Origin: CALXVA01 sp944393025
GTDB taxonomy: Bacteria; Bacillota; Clostridia; TANB77; CAG-508
DNA length: 64,000 bases
Direction of reading: 5' to 3'
NCBI GenBank assembly: GCA_963931445.1
Contig: OZ007016.1
Coordinates: 992,001-1,056,000, forward strand
Of this stretch, positions 9,859-17,635 are shown one piece after another. Under the pieces are notes generated by a model. It was not told where the DNA came from and did no database searches. It worked only from the letters and a program-made list of their open reading frames with translations. How positions within the stretch are numbered: the first letter of the stretch is position 1; every line of letters starts with the position of its first letter. A program made the translations under genes and the position numbers.

Positions 9859-10401
9859 TTAACTTTTTATTTCGTTACAATTATTTTTATATTTTTTTAT
9901 AAATAAAATATAACATAAAATAAAAATAATTATATAATCATATATTTTTAATCCATTAAAAATTAAAATACTAGCAAATATTGTTACAAATATAATTCCA
10001 ATCGAAATAATATTTGCTAAAATATTTCTTTTTCTTGAATACCAAGTTATATATGCAAATAAAGGGGAAAATAACGAGAAAATTATCCAACCACAGATAA
10101 ATGTCATTGAATACACACTAGTTGTCAATTCTGCCGTTATATAATAGGTTAACAACATGCCTATGCAAAATAAAAACACATTACAACTTGCTTGAATTGG
10201 TTTTTTACTATAAATTGATATTAAAACTCCAAACAAAATCCATATAGATAATTCTGAAAACATATTACCGATATTGGTCGTATAAATATCTAAAATTTTA
10301 CTAACTATTCCCAAAATATTTCCTAATAGAAACAAGGCAAAAGCTATAACTATATTTTTTTTAAAACTATTATTATTAATTATATTTTTTTTCTTTTCCA
10401 T
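9859..10401 (-). CDS. Six-segment hypothetical membrane protein
   Basis: A 180-residue protein with about six hydrophobic segments (near residues 15-32, 45-60, 70-88, 95-115, 125-145 and 150-165) and a Lys/Asn-rich tail. It lies 48 bases upstream of the ECF sigma gene on the same strand and may be co-transcribed with it. I do not recognise the family with certainty; small integral membrane proteins of this kind often accompany sigma/anti-sigma pairs. No catalytic motif is visible. Confidence 0.65.
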   Translation of the reverse strand: MEKKKNIINNNSFKKNIVIAFALFLLGNILGIVSKILDIYTTNIGNMFSELSIWILFGVLISIYSKKPIQASCNVFLFCIGMLLTYYITAELTTSVYSMTFICGWIIFSLFSPLFAYITWYSRKRNILANIISIGIIFVTIFASILIFNGLKIYDYIIIFILCYILFIKKYKNNCNEIKS

Positions 10402-10463
10402 CTTATAACCTACTTCTATATCATAGCAACAAATTACTAGTTTTCGTTCGCCCTTTTTAATTA

Positions 10464-10568
10464 TTAAAAAGTTGGTGGATCATATGTCAAATTTCCGTCT
10501 TTACTTATTGTAAATGTTACTTTTACTGTAAGGGAATCATCATCTGATAAAATAAATTCATATTCACC
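10464..10568 (-). CDS. C-terminal end of the Ig-like protein, reached by a +1 shift at CGG
   Basis: This 34-codon stretch (GEYEFILSDDDSLTVKVTF and on to DPPTF) has no start codon or ribosome site of its own. It completes the strand pattern of the bacterial Ig-like domain that ends the upstream frame. The zero frame reads GAA CGG TGA at 10572-10564; skipping the C at 10569 gives GGT GAA TAT and joins the two parts as ...YGTLGE-GEYEF.... The joined protein would have 355 residues. This is one of five CGG frameshift sites in the window. Confidence 0.7.
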   Translation of the reverse strand, partial: GEYEFILSDDDSLTVKVTFTISKDGNLTYDPPTF

Positions 10569-11532
10569 GTTCACCTAATGTTCCATATAATTTAGTCCAA
10601 TTGAATTTTCTTCCTTCTATCAAATAATCTTCTCCTTCCTTCATATTTGGTAAATTATATATTAAAGTTTCTTCTGTGCTTTCACTTGAAATATCAGAAA
10701 CTTTATCTAATTCTTTCCATATATATTCTGTTCCTGTTCCAGTATATCCAGCAGTAGAATTATTAGTATTTTCTCCTATTTGCTCTCCAACACCAGTATA
10801 ATTTTCATTTTTAACTTTTTTATTAATTATATAACTATGTGCATAATTATATGGTAACTCATTTGTATCTGTTATATTTAGTGTTATACCACTATTTGAT
10901 AATTCAGATATAGTAATAGTTACATTATCCTTTGAATTATAACAAAATCTTAATATGTCATCTGGTATTTGTACATCACTTTGTTCCTTTAAAATTTCAA
11001 TTTTTCCAATATTGCCAAGTTGTGCAGGATAAGTTTCCATTACATCTCCATTAAAATATATTAAAATTTCTTGTCCTTTTTTAAATTCTATATCTTCAGT
11101 ATTTTTTATTCCAATACTATATAATTCTGTTCCGTTTTCTATTCCCATAGCCAATAAATTGTTCTCATTTACTTTTACAACTACTGCCTTTATAGTTGCC
11201 CTCATATTATCATTTTCTTCTCCATATTTTTCTCTATATTCTTCTTCAAACCCAAACAACCCTTGTCCTATATTTATTGGAAAATATTTATTGTTCATTA
11301 TAAAACTATATATTTCATTATTTTGGTCTTTAAATCTTATAGAATATCCTCCAAAACTAGAGCTCCATTCTATATCTACATACTCTAACTGCATTTTAGG
11401 AAAGTTTTTCTTTAAATAATTTGTTGCAGATATTCTCGCTATTTGTTTTGGAATTATTCCACTAATCCATAATGCTAAAATAATAATTAAAACTACTACT
11501 ATTGTTATTGTGATTATTCTTTTTTTACCCAT
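10564..11532 (-). CDS. Membrane-anchored YfjL-like/Ig-like protein, main part
   Basis: A 322-residue zero-frame product. Residues 5-24 form a membrane anchor. Residues 30-85 resemble the YfjL-like domain (ATNYLKKNFPKMQLEYVDIE). Residues 105-185 form a small beta-barrel-like domain of the DUF3221 type (IKAVVVKVNENNLLAMGIENG and QEILIYFNGDVMETYPAQL). Residues 195 onward begin a bacterial Ig-like domain (NVTISELSNSGITLNITDTN) that ends too early at WTKLYGTLGER. The missing strands are encoded in the +1 frame directly after a CGG codon. The TYPAQL box is shared with the 408-residue protein at 12771, so the cluster contains related domains. Confidence 0.8.
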   Translation of the reverse strand: MGKKRIITITIVVVLIIILALWISGIIPKQIARISATNYLKKNFPKMQLEYVDIEWSSSFGGYSIRFKDQNNEIYSFIMNNKYFPINIGQGLFGFEEEYREKYGEENDNMRATIKAVVVKVNENNLLAMGIENGTELYSIGIKNTEDIEFKKGQEILIYFNGDVMETYPAQLGNIGKIEILKEQSDVQIPDDILRFCYNSKDNVTITISELSNSGITLNITDTNELPYNYAHSYIINKKVKNENYTGVGEQIGENTNNSTAGYTGTGTEYIWKELDKVSDISSESTEETLIYNLPNMKEGEDYLIEGRKFNWTKLYGTLGER

Positions 11533-11583
11533 AATACTACCTCCAAATCACTACTTATGATTATATTACTACAGATAATTACT

Positions 11584-12735
11584 TTATTCTTCAGGAACTG
11601 CAATGATTGTCGTTCCAGTAGTTTCCTCCACTTCATTTCCTAATAATTCATTCACATAATTATCTATTGATATTAAAGGATAGCAAAGGCTTATTTCTTT
11701 ATCTTTTGATATAGCATATCTATTACCTATTGTTACATTTCCAACTTTGCCCGGTATTAAATATTCATAATCGTTTATTTTTACTTTAACACCTTTATCA
11801 TATTCTTCATTTATATTGTAATCTTTAAGCCATTCAGGAGTTGATAAATTTGAGTAAATAAGTGGAGTTGTTATTTTCTCTATAATTTCTTTATCTGTAA
11901 TTTCTATTGATTTATTCGGATCAGTTATTGTTATTTTGTCAGCAGTAAACATTTCTCGTTTTTGGTCTATTTTATTAAATGCATTTTTTAAAATAGTATC
12001 AAACGAAGATAATTGGTATGCTTCAGATAACTTACCATCTTTCAAAAACCAACCTTGTTCATTCTGGTTATAAATATATAATTTAATACCATTATTAAAA
12101 TCCATTTCATAATCTGGTGTTTCAATTGTTGGCTCATAATTAATTTCTTTTGTATAAATACCTTTGCATTGATTTAAAATATATTCTAGTGCTGTTTTTT
12201 CAGTTATTTCTGTTACCATATCTCCTTGTGAAATTGTTACTTTATCTGTATCAAAAATCATAGTTCTTTTTGTGAGTTCTTCATCAACAATCTCTACTAC
12301 TTGTTTTAAAATTTCTGGATTAATTTTTGTTAAAAATTGTTTTCCATTATTGTCCAGCATAACATATCCGTCATCATCATAGCTATCGAATTTAAAACTA
12401 ACACCATTATCCAAATCTACATTATATTCTCCCAAAACTGATAGCAATATCTGTGATGAATAATTATCTAGTTTTTTATTTGATATACTATCTTGTATCA
12501 TATTTATAAGTTCACTATCTGCTACTACTATATCAAAGTTTTCATCTTGCCATCTATATGTATAAGTTATCTTTATTTCTTCTGGTTTCTCAAATGAGAC
12601 CATTTCTTTTGGTGTTGTTATCTTATAATATAAATATTCTCTCATTTCTTGTCCAATATTAGTAAACATTACTACACTTATTAATATCAATAATATTGCT
12701 AATATTAAAATTATAATCCCTACTTTTTTATTCAT
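11584..12735 (-). CDS. Membrane-anchored protein with repeated domains
   Basis: A 383-residue protein with an N-terminal membrane segment (residues 5-25) and an extracytoplasmic part in which a motif recurs about three times: a strand such as DKVTISQGDMVTEITEK or DKITITDPNKSIEITDK, then a helix, then a strand containing the phrase YEMDFNNGIKLYIYN / YNVDLDNGVSFKFDS / YDKGVKVKINDYEYLI. This indicates two to three copies of one domain of about 110 residues. It lies in the sigma-factor cluster among similarly anchored proteins. No family name or enzymatic residues are evident. Confidence 0.7.
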   Translation of the reverse strand: MNKKVGIIILILAILLILISVVMFTNIGQEMREYLYYKITTPKEMVSFEKPEEIKITYTYRWQDENFDIVVADSELINMIQDSISNKKLDNYSSQILLSVLGEYNVDLDNGVSFKFDSYDDDGYVMLDNNGKQFLTKINPEILKQVVEIVDEELTKRTMIFDTDKVTISQGDMVTEITEKTALEYILNQCKGIYTKEINYEPTIETPDYEMDFNNGIKLYIYNQNEQGWFLKDGKLSEAYQLSSFDTILKNAFNKIDQKREMFTADKITITDPNKSIEITDKEIIEKITTPLIYSNLSTPEWLKDYNINEEYDKGVKVKINDYEYLIPGKVGNVTIGNRYAISKDKEISLCYPLISIDNYVNELLGNEVEETTGTTIIAVPEE

Positions 12736-12770
12736 TTACATCACCCTTTTATTATATTCATTAGTTATTC

Positions 12771-13997
12771 TTATATTTTTCTTACATCAATTTCATAAAT
12801 CTGACAAGGATATGTTTCAAGTACCTCGCCTGTATAGAATACTTCTATTTTATCTCCTATTTTATAATTTGATGTATCATCTACACTAACCAAAACTGCA
12901 TCTCCGATATTTTTATCTTCTGATTTTACCGTAAGCACTTTTTCATTTACATCAGTAACTTCACCTATAAATGATGGTGCTGTATCGTAGGTTGTTGAAT
13001 CTTTAGAATAACTTGCTACAATTATTGGTTTATATTCTTCTTTACCTTCTGTCCCAAAATCTATCGCACCTCTTAAAGCTAATTCTATATTGATTAAGTC
13101 GCCATCTTCTATTAAATCTATTGTATAGAATTTTTCTGGTAGTTGATCATTTGTTATTACTTTTGTATCTACTGCATATCCATCTCTTGTATTATCTGTT
13201 GTTAATTTATATCCTTCTCCTGTTTTGTATTCCAAATCTGTAATTACTGGCGCACCCTCTATTGTGTATTTTACAATTCTTATAAAATCTGACTTTCTAT
13301 TTTCATTGTTTGCGTTTGTATTTGTAATAAAAGAATCTAACCTGCTCTTATTAAATACTGAGTTGTTTGATACAACTACACATCCATCTTTTACTGCTTG
13401 ATTTATTGGATATTCTTGTGGTATTTCTTCTAATTTTTTCCTATCATCTATGTTATTATCAATAATATTTTCAATAGATTCTAGGTCCATTTTAGTAATT
13501 TCTGTTTGCTTGTTCTCTCTCTCAATCGCCATACAATCTCTTTTCACTTTATAATGTTCTTCATCATTTATTGTGATTTCATAACTATAAATTCCGTCAC
13601 ATAATTCACCATCATATGTAAATTCATTTAATATTTGTTTTATTATAAGTGCATCTTCACCTGTTATTGTAATATTTGAAATATTATCATATCCTTTTAC
13701 TATTACTTTCGTGTTTGATATATAATCATTAAATTCATTTTCAAAATCTTCAGATTTCATAAACCAAGAGCCAATTTTCATTTCGTCATATCCATTCAGC
13801 ATATTAAAATCAATTACTTTATACCCTAAACCAAAATATTCTTCAGTTCCACCACCATCATTAATAATAGCATTTTTTATACAGAATATTGGCTTTTCTT
13901 GTTTCTGTATTCTATTATAATCAACTGCAAAAAATATTAATCCTAAAATTATTATTACTCCTAATATAATAAGTAATACCTTTATTCCTTTTTTCAT
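12771..13997 (-). CDS. Membrane-anchored protein with C-terminal DUF3221-like barrel
   Basis: A 408-residue protein from the ATG at 13997, which has AAAGGTGG upstream; a GTG three codons earlier overlaps that site. Residues 5-25 are a membrane anchor. Residues 30-75 contain the phrase YFGLGYKVIDFNML, recurrent in clostridial anchored proteins next to sigma factors. The last 65 residues (GEVTDVNEKVLTVKS... then GDKIEVFYTGEVLETYPCQI) look like an OB-like/DUF3221 domain and match the domain in the 322-residue neighbour. It lies directly downstream of the membrane-linked sigma factor and is probably part of its regulon or signal path. Confidence 0.7.
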   Translation of the reverse strand: MKKGIKVLLIILGVIIILGLIFFAVDYNRIQKQEKPIFCIKNAIINDGGGTEEYFGLGYKVIDFNMLNGYDEMKIGSWFMKSEDFENEFNDYISNTKVIVKGYDNISNITITGEDALIIKQILNEFTYDGELCDGIYSYEITINDEEHYKVKRDCMAIERENKQTEITKMDLESIENIIDNNIDDRKKLEEIPQEYPINQAVKDGCVVVSNNSVFNKSRLDSFITNTNANNENRKSDFIRIVKYTIEGAPVITDLEYKTGEGYKLTTDNTRDGYAVDTKVITNDQLPEKFYTIDLIEDGDLINIELALRGAIDFGTEGKEEYKPIIVASYSKDSTTYDTAPSFIGEVTDVNEKVLTVKSEDKNIGDAVLVSVDDTSNYKIGDKIEVFYTGEVLETYPCQIYEIDVRKI

Positions 13998-14021
13998 TTT
14001 TACCACCTTTTCCCTTTCTTA

Positions 14022-14909
14022 TTATTTAGACACATTTTTATGTGCTTTCTGTTGGTGTTTTACAAAAATTATTGTAAAAATTATTGTAAAGAATAAAAAT
14101 ATTCCTGTAAAACTTAATATTCCTATATTATAATTTGTATCTTGATAATCAGTTTGTGAATTAGTTTGTGGATCTTCAACTTCTATTATCTCGTTTTGTA
14201 TGATAGCATCTGTCATTTCAGAAGAATTTGAAACATTTTCTACACTCGAAGTCATTTCATTTTCCGACTGCTCTACTTTCTCTGTTTCACTATTCATACT
14301 TATATCATTACTTAAATTAGTTTCTGGCATTTTTCTGTTTGTAATATTTCCTTTTATAAAAAGTAATATTCCAATAATAACCATTGAAATGTTACCTAAT
14401 AATAATCTTAAAGTATATAAAGAGGTATAATATTTCCATTGTACTGTTCCCATAGGTATATTTAACAATAATGATATTTCTCTAAATGACATATTAGATA
14501 AAATTTTTAATGATACTATTTCTTGTCCCTTTTTATCTAATTTAGCAATAAGTCTATTATAACTATCATTATCTATTATTTTGTTTAATTCTTTATCTTC
14601 TTCAGATATATAATAAATTTCATCTAAATTTAACTCTTGTTTCTTTTTTCTCAAATAATTTAGTGTCTCATTTTTTGTCAAAGAGTATAACCAACTTGCC
14701 TCATTATTTGTTGGTAGCTTACTTTTATCCATTTGAAATATCTTCAAAAATACAATTTGAACTATGTCTTCGCTATCTTCTTTATTCTTTGAAATAGAAA
14801 AAGCAATTCCATATATTAGTCTATTATACTCATTATATAAATTATTTAATTTCTTGCTATCTCCCTGCTGTAAATCTTGAAATATTATATGCAAGTCTTG
14901 TTTTTTCAT
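14022..14909 (-). CDS. Sigma-70 family factor with fused membrane domain
   Basis: A 295-residue protein. Residues 15-95 carry sigma region 2 (LYGIAFSISKNKEDSEDIVQ) and residues 125-165 carry region 4 (ILSNMSFREISLLLNIPMG). Instead of ending there, the chain continues through one hydrophobic segment (residues 177-190, MVIIGILLFI), a Ser/Asn/Glu-rich linker of about 70 residues, and a second membrane segment (near residues 262-282). A membrane-tethered sigma could be its own sensor and would need release by proteolysis. There is no separate anti-sigma gene beside it. The two sigma domains are recognisable; the tethering function is inferred. Confidence 0.85.
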   Translation of the reverse strand: MKKQDLHIIFQDLQQGDSKKLNNLYNEYNRLIYGIAFSISKNKEDSEDIVQIVFLKIFQMDKSKLPTNNEASWLYSLTKNETLNYLRKKKQELNLDEIYYISEEDKELNKIIDNDSYNRLIAKLDKKGQEIVSLKILSNMSFREISLLLNIPMGTVQWKYYTSLYTLRLLLGNISMVIIGILLFIKGNITNRKMPETNLSNDISMNSETEKVEQSENEMTSSVENVSNSSEMTDAIIQNEIIEVEDPQTNSQTDYQDTNYNIGILSFTGIFLFFTIIFTIIFVKHQQKAHKNVSK

Positions 14910-14956
14910 AAATTCCTCTTTATATTATTTTTTATGATTATAGCATATATTTCTTT

Positions 14957-15178
14957 TTAAGTATACATTTCTTTTATATGATTTATTCTATCTTTTATGA
15001 CTTTCCCCTGTTCTTTAGTAATTCTTGAACTTACTACTGCTAAATTTACTAAAGCTTTTGCATTTTCTAAAGTAAATACATCTGATTTTCCATTCTCTAT
15101 TTTTTGAAAATAATAATCTATTTCATCTATTACATAATCTGGTGTATATGCCTCGAATTGTTCTCTCCAATTAGCCAT
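14957..15178 (-). CDS. Small hypothetical protein (73 residues)
   Basis: A 73-residue, mostly helical, slightly acidic protein (MANWREQFEAYTPDYVIDEI at the start) without signal or membrane segment. AAGGAAA lies upstream of the ATG at 15178. It is the first minus-strand gene left of the conjugative element and reads away from the HTH gene at 15355. I do not recognise a family. The interval 15179-15354 holds the two divergent promoters. Confidence 0.6.
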   Translation of the reverse strand: MANWREQFEAYTPDYVIDEIDYYFQKIENGKSDVFTLENAKALVNLAVVSSRITKEQGKVIKDRINHIKEMYT

Positions 15179-15354
15179 TTTGCTATTTCCTTTCTTTGTT
15201 TTATATATTTTATCACTATTTCTATTTCAATTCAACAAACTACTTCGACAAATTGAACTATTTTTATATTTTTTCAAGTCGCCAAAGTGGAATGAGCAGA
15301 TATTTCTATATAATTTTTTTAAAATCTACATATACTATGGAGGGAATTTAAAAT

Positions 15355-15603
15355 ATGAAATTATCAGATGCTATAAGAAAAAGAATTAAATATTATTTGA
15401 AAATAAAAAATATGAAAATTTGGGATTTATGCAAAGTAACAGGTATCCCTTGTTCTACCATTTCTACTTTTATGAGTGGCAAAACAGAACTTATCAAATT
15501 AGACACTTTACTTCATATTTGTGAAGGTCTTAATATCACTTTGGGAGAGTTCTTTTCAGATTCAATTTTCAATGATACTTACCAAGAAAATAATAAAGAC
15601 TAA
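15355..15603 (+). CDS. Cro/CI-type helix-turn-helix regulator
   Basis: An 82-residue protein consisting of one Xre-type HTH domain: IWDLCKVTGIPCSTISTFMSG spans the helix-turn-helix near residues 22-43, followed by the usual helix LDTLLHICEGLNITLGEFF. A strong site (GGAGGG) lies 9 bases upstream of the ATG and a TATAAT box lies at 15309-15314. It is the only plus-strand gene at the left border of the conjugative element and the likely repressor of that element, by position. Its short length leaves no room for an effector domain. Confidence 0.88.
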   Translation: MKLSDAIRKRIKYYLKIKNMKIWDLCKVTGIPCSTISTFMSGKTELIKLDTLLHICEGLNITLGEFFSDSIFNDTYQENNKD

Positions 15604-15619
15604 CATAATGCAAAAAATA

Positions 15620-15661
15620 AATAGTACCAAGCAAAGTTTAATAACCTTACCTGGTACTATT
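15620..15661. terminator. Bidirectional terminator between the HTH gene and the conjugative operon
   Basis: Perfect inverted repeat AATAGTACCA / TGGTACTATT with a 22-base loop. T-rich sequence follows on the plus strand, and a T-rich tract follows on the minus strand. It lies between the convergent HTH gene and CHAP gene and can end both transcripts. Confidence 0.8.
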
Positions 15662-16843
15662 TTATTCATATTTAGGGCTACCATATCCCATTACTTGTTC
15701 ATTATCAAATGAGTACATTCTTTCGGCACATTTATCACTTGTATTACCTTCTATCGTATAAATATTTCTATTTGTTATATCAGTCCTTGTTACAATTCCT
15801 ACATGATCACTAACTCCATCTTGATTTCCATCCTCATCATACCAGTCAAAAAAGATAATATCTCCTACAATAGGGTAATAACTTTCTCCACTATCGTGCC
15901 ATTGGTTTCTTTCTTTAAACCATTTAATACCATCCCCACAACCAGCAAATTTAGGAATGATACCTTTGTCTATATACCCACATTCACTCGCACACCAACT
16001 AACAAAGCAGGCACACCATTCTACTCGACTTTCAAAGCCATACCAACTCCAAAATTTATCTCCTCCTTCATTGCCTATTTGTGCTTTAGCAACTAATACT
16101 ATTTGAGTGTTTGGCATTTGTGACTCATCATATTCCATATCGCCTTCGCTATTAAAGATTAAAGCAACAAACCCTGCAATTAAAACAATTACAAGAATTA
16201 TTACTACTGCTACCCAACCTCCTGCTGCAATTGCTGCAGCTATTGCTTTTGTTCCTGCAATTATTGCTTTTACCGTTGCTACTACTGCTTTTATAGCAAG
16301 TTTTGTAGCTTTTATAGTAGCATGTATTGCTTGCTTTGAAGCTCTAACTACTCTTTGAGTCATTTTTACACTTTCTTTAGCTACTTTTTTAGTGCTTTTT
16401 GCAACTCTTTCTGTTGTCTTTATGCCTTTTTTAGCAAGTAATTTAGTATTTTTAGCAGTCTTTATACTCTTTTTTGCTCCATTTTTAATTGTTCGTTTTG
16501 ATTTATCTATCACATTTTTTAATTCTTTTGTTTTTTTACTTTTAATTCTGTTTTTTAATGTTTCTACTTTTTGTTTTCCTTTTATAAAATTCTGCTTAGT
16601 TTCTTGTAAAGATTTTTTACCTATTTCATTTCCTTTTTCTATACCTTTTCTTGACAAATAACTTATATCATTTTGTATTTTATTACTTGCATAATCTTCA
16701 GCTGTATCATTTTGTTCATTTACTGTAAATTCATTTATTTTTTCTTTTGTAGTTACTATATTGTTTTTTAATTTTTCAAATTGTACTACACTTTTATCTA
16801 TTTTTTTTATTGAACCTTTTGGTTTTGTCTTTATCTCTGGCAT
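15662..16843 (-). CDS. CHAP-domain peptidoglycan hydrolase of the conjugation system
   Basis: A 393-residue protein. Residues 1-185 are extremely Lys-rich with repeats of the type KxxKKxxK and RVVRASKQAIHATIKATKLA, then a membrane segment (about residues 205-232) and a C-terminal CHAP amidase/peptidase. The catalytic Cys lies in VEWCACFVSWC near residue 285, the His in SDHVGIV near residue 352, and an acidic residue in IEGNTSDKC. Conjugative elements of Gram-positive bacteria use such enzymes (Tn916 Orf14, TcpG, PrgK) to open the cell wall for the transfer channel. It is the last gene of the transfer operon. Confidence 0.9.
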   Translation of the reverse strand: MPEIKTKPKGSIKKIDKSVVQFEKLKNNIVTTKEKINEFTVNEQNDTAEDYASNKIQNDISYLSRKGIEKGNEIGKKSLQETKQNFIKGKQKVETLKNRIKSKKTKELKNVIDKSKRTIKNGAKKSIKTAKNTKLLAKKGIKTTERVAKSTKKVAKESVKMTQRVVRASKQAIHATIKATKLAIKAVVATVKAIIAGTKAIAAAIAAGGWVAVVIILVIVLIAGFVALIFNSEGDMEYDESQMPNTQIVLVAKAQIGNEGGDKFWSWYGFESRVEWCACFVSWCASECGYIDKGIIPKFAGCGDGIKWFKERNQWHDSGESYYPIVGDIIFFDWYDEDGNQDGVSDHVGIVTRTDITNRNIYTIEGNTSDKCAERMYSFDNEQVMGYGSPKYE

Positions 16844-16861
16844 TTTTTCACCTCCAGACTC

Positions 16862-17635
16862 TTATATTTGTTTTGCTACTATGACCATTCTTCCATTTTT
16901 CTGTGAATATTCACAAGTTGAAAGTGTTATCAATTTATCTCCATACTTTATATCTACACCTGTATCATAACATTGTAAGATTCTACAATTACTCAAGAAT
17001 TCATTTAATTCCTGTATATCATTAAAATTTGTATAACTATAATATTTAAAGCCTTTGTCTGAATAAGCAACCGTCTTAAAAACAAGAGCTATTTCATAAG
17101 TTTTCGCTATTGTCTGTCCGTTGTAGTAACTATAAAATTTAATGAATTTATGATTTTCAAAAAAACTTTGCTTTTTATAATCATCTAATTGTGCAAACAT
17201 ACTATTATCATTCATGTGATGACCATATATGATTAAATTATCACTATATTGCACATTACAATATTCTGCTAAATATGGTGTTCCGTGGCTTGAATAATTT
17301 TTATAAATATTTCTATGAAGGTAATAATCTCCATTTTGCATAACTGGATAATCTATATTTGTTCCTTCGATTTTTATCCAGCCAACTACATCTGAATTTA
17401 TCTTTGCAATATTTTCTAAATTATAGTTGCTGTTTATATTTTCCTTATCAACTTCTTCATTAGAATTTTTATCATCTTCATTACTATTTGATGAATCTTC
17501 TATTACAACTTCTTGTAAATTCTTATATATATCTGTTTCTTTCTTATTTTCTGCAAACTCTTTAATAATAAAATAACTACTAATAGCAAGTATTACTATT
17601 AGTAGTATTAAAATAATTTTATATTTTTTATTCAT
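16862..17635 (-). CDS. srtB: Class B sortase
   Basis: A 257-residue transpeptidase with an N-terminal membrane anchor (residues 5-25) and a sortase domain (about residues 70-257). The catalytic His is in YGHHMND near residue 138, the Cys in LSTCEYS near residue 241 and the Arg in NGRMVIVA near residue 249. WIKIEGTNIDYPVMQNGDYY is the class B entry sequence. It overlaps the VirB4 gene by 8 bases, so it belongs to the transfer operon. The probable substrate is the VPKTG-ended adhesin of the same element (40097-44324), although class B enzymes often prefer other signals. Confidence 0.92.
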   Translation of the reverse strand: MNKKYKIILILLIVILAISSYFIIKEFAENKKETDIYKNLQEVVIEDSSNSNEDDKNSNEEVDKENINSNYNLENIAKINSDVVGWIKIEGTNIDYPVMQNGDYYLHRNIYKNYSSHGTPYLAEYCNVQYSDNLIIYGHHMNDNSMFAQLDDYKKQSFFENHKFIKFYSYYNGQTIAKTYEIALVFKTVAYSDKGFKYYSYTNFNDIQELNEFLSNCRILQCYDTGVDIKYGDKLITLSTCEYSQKNGRMVIVAKQI

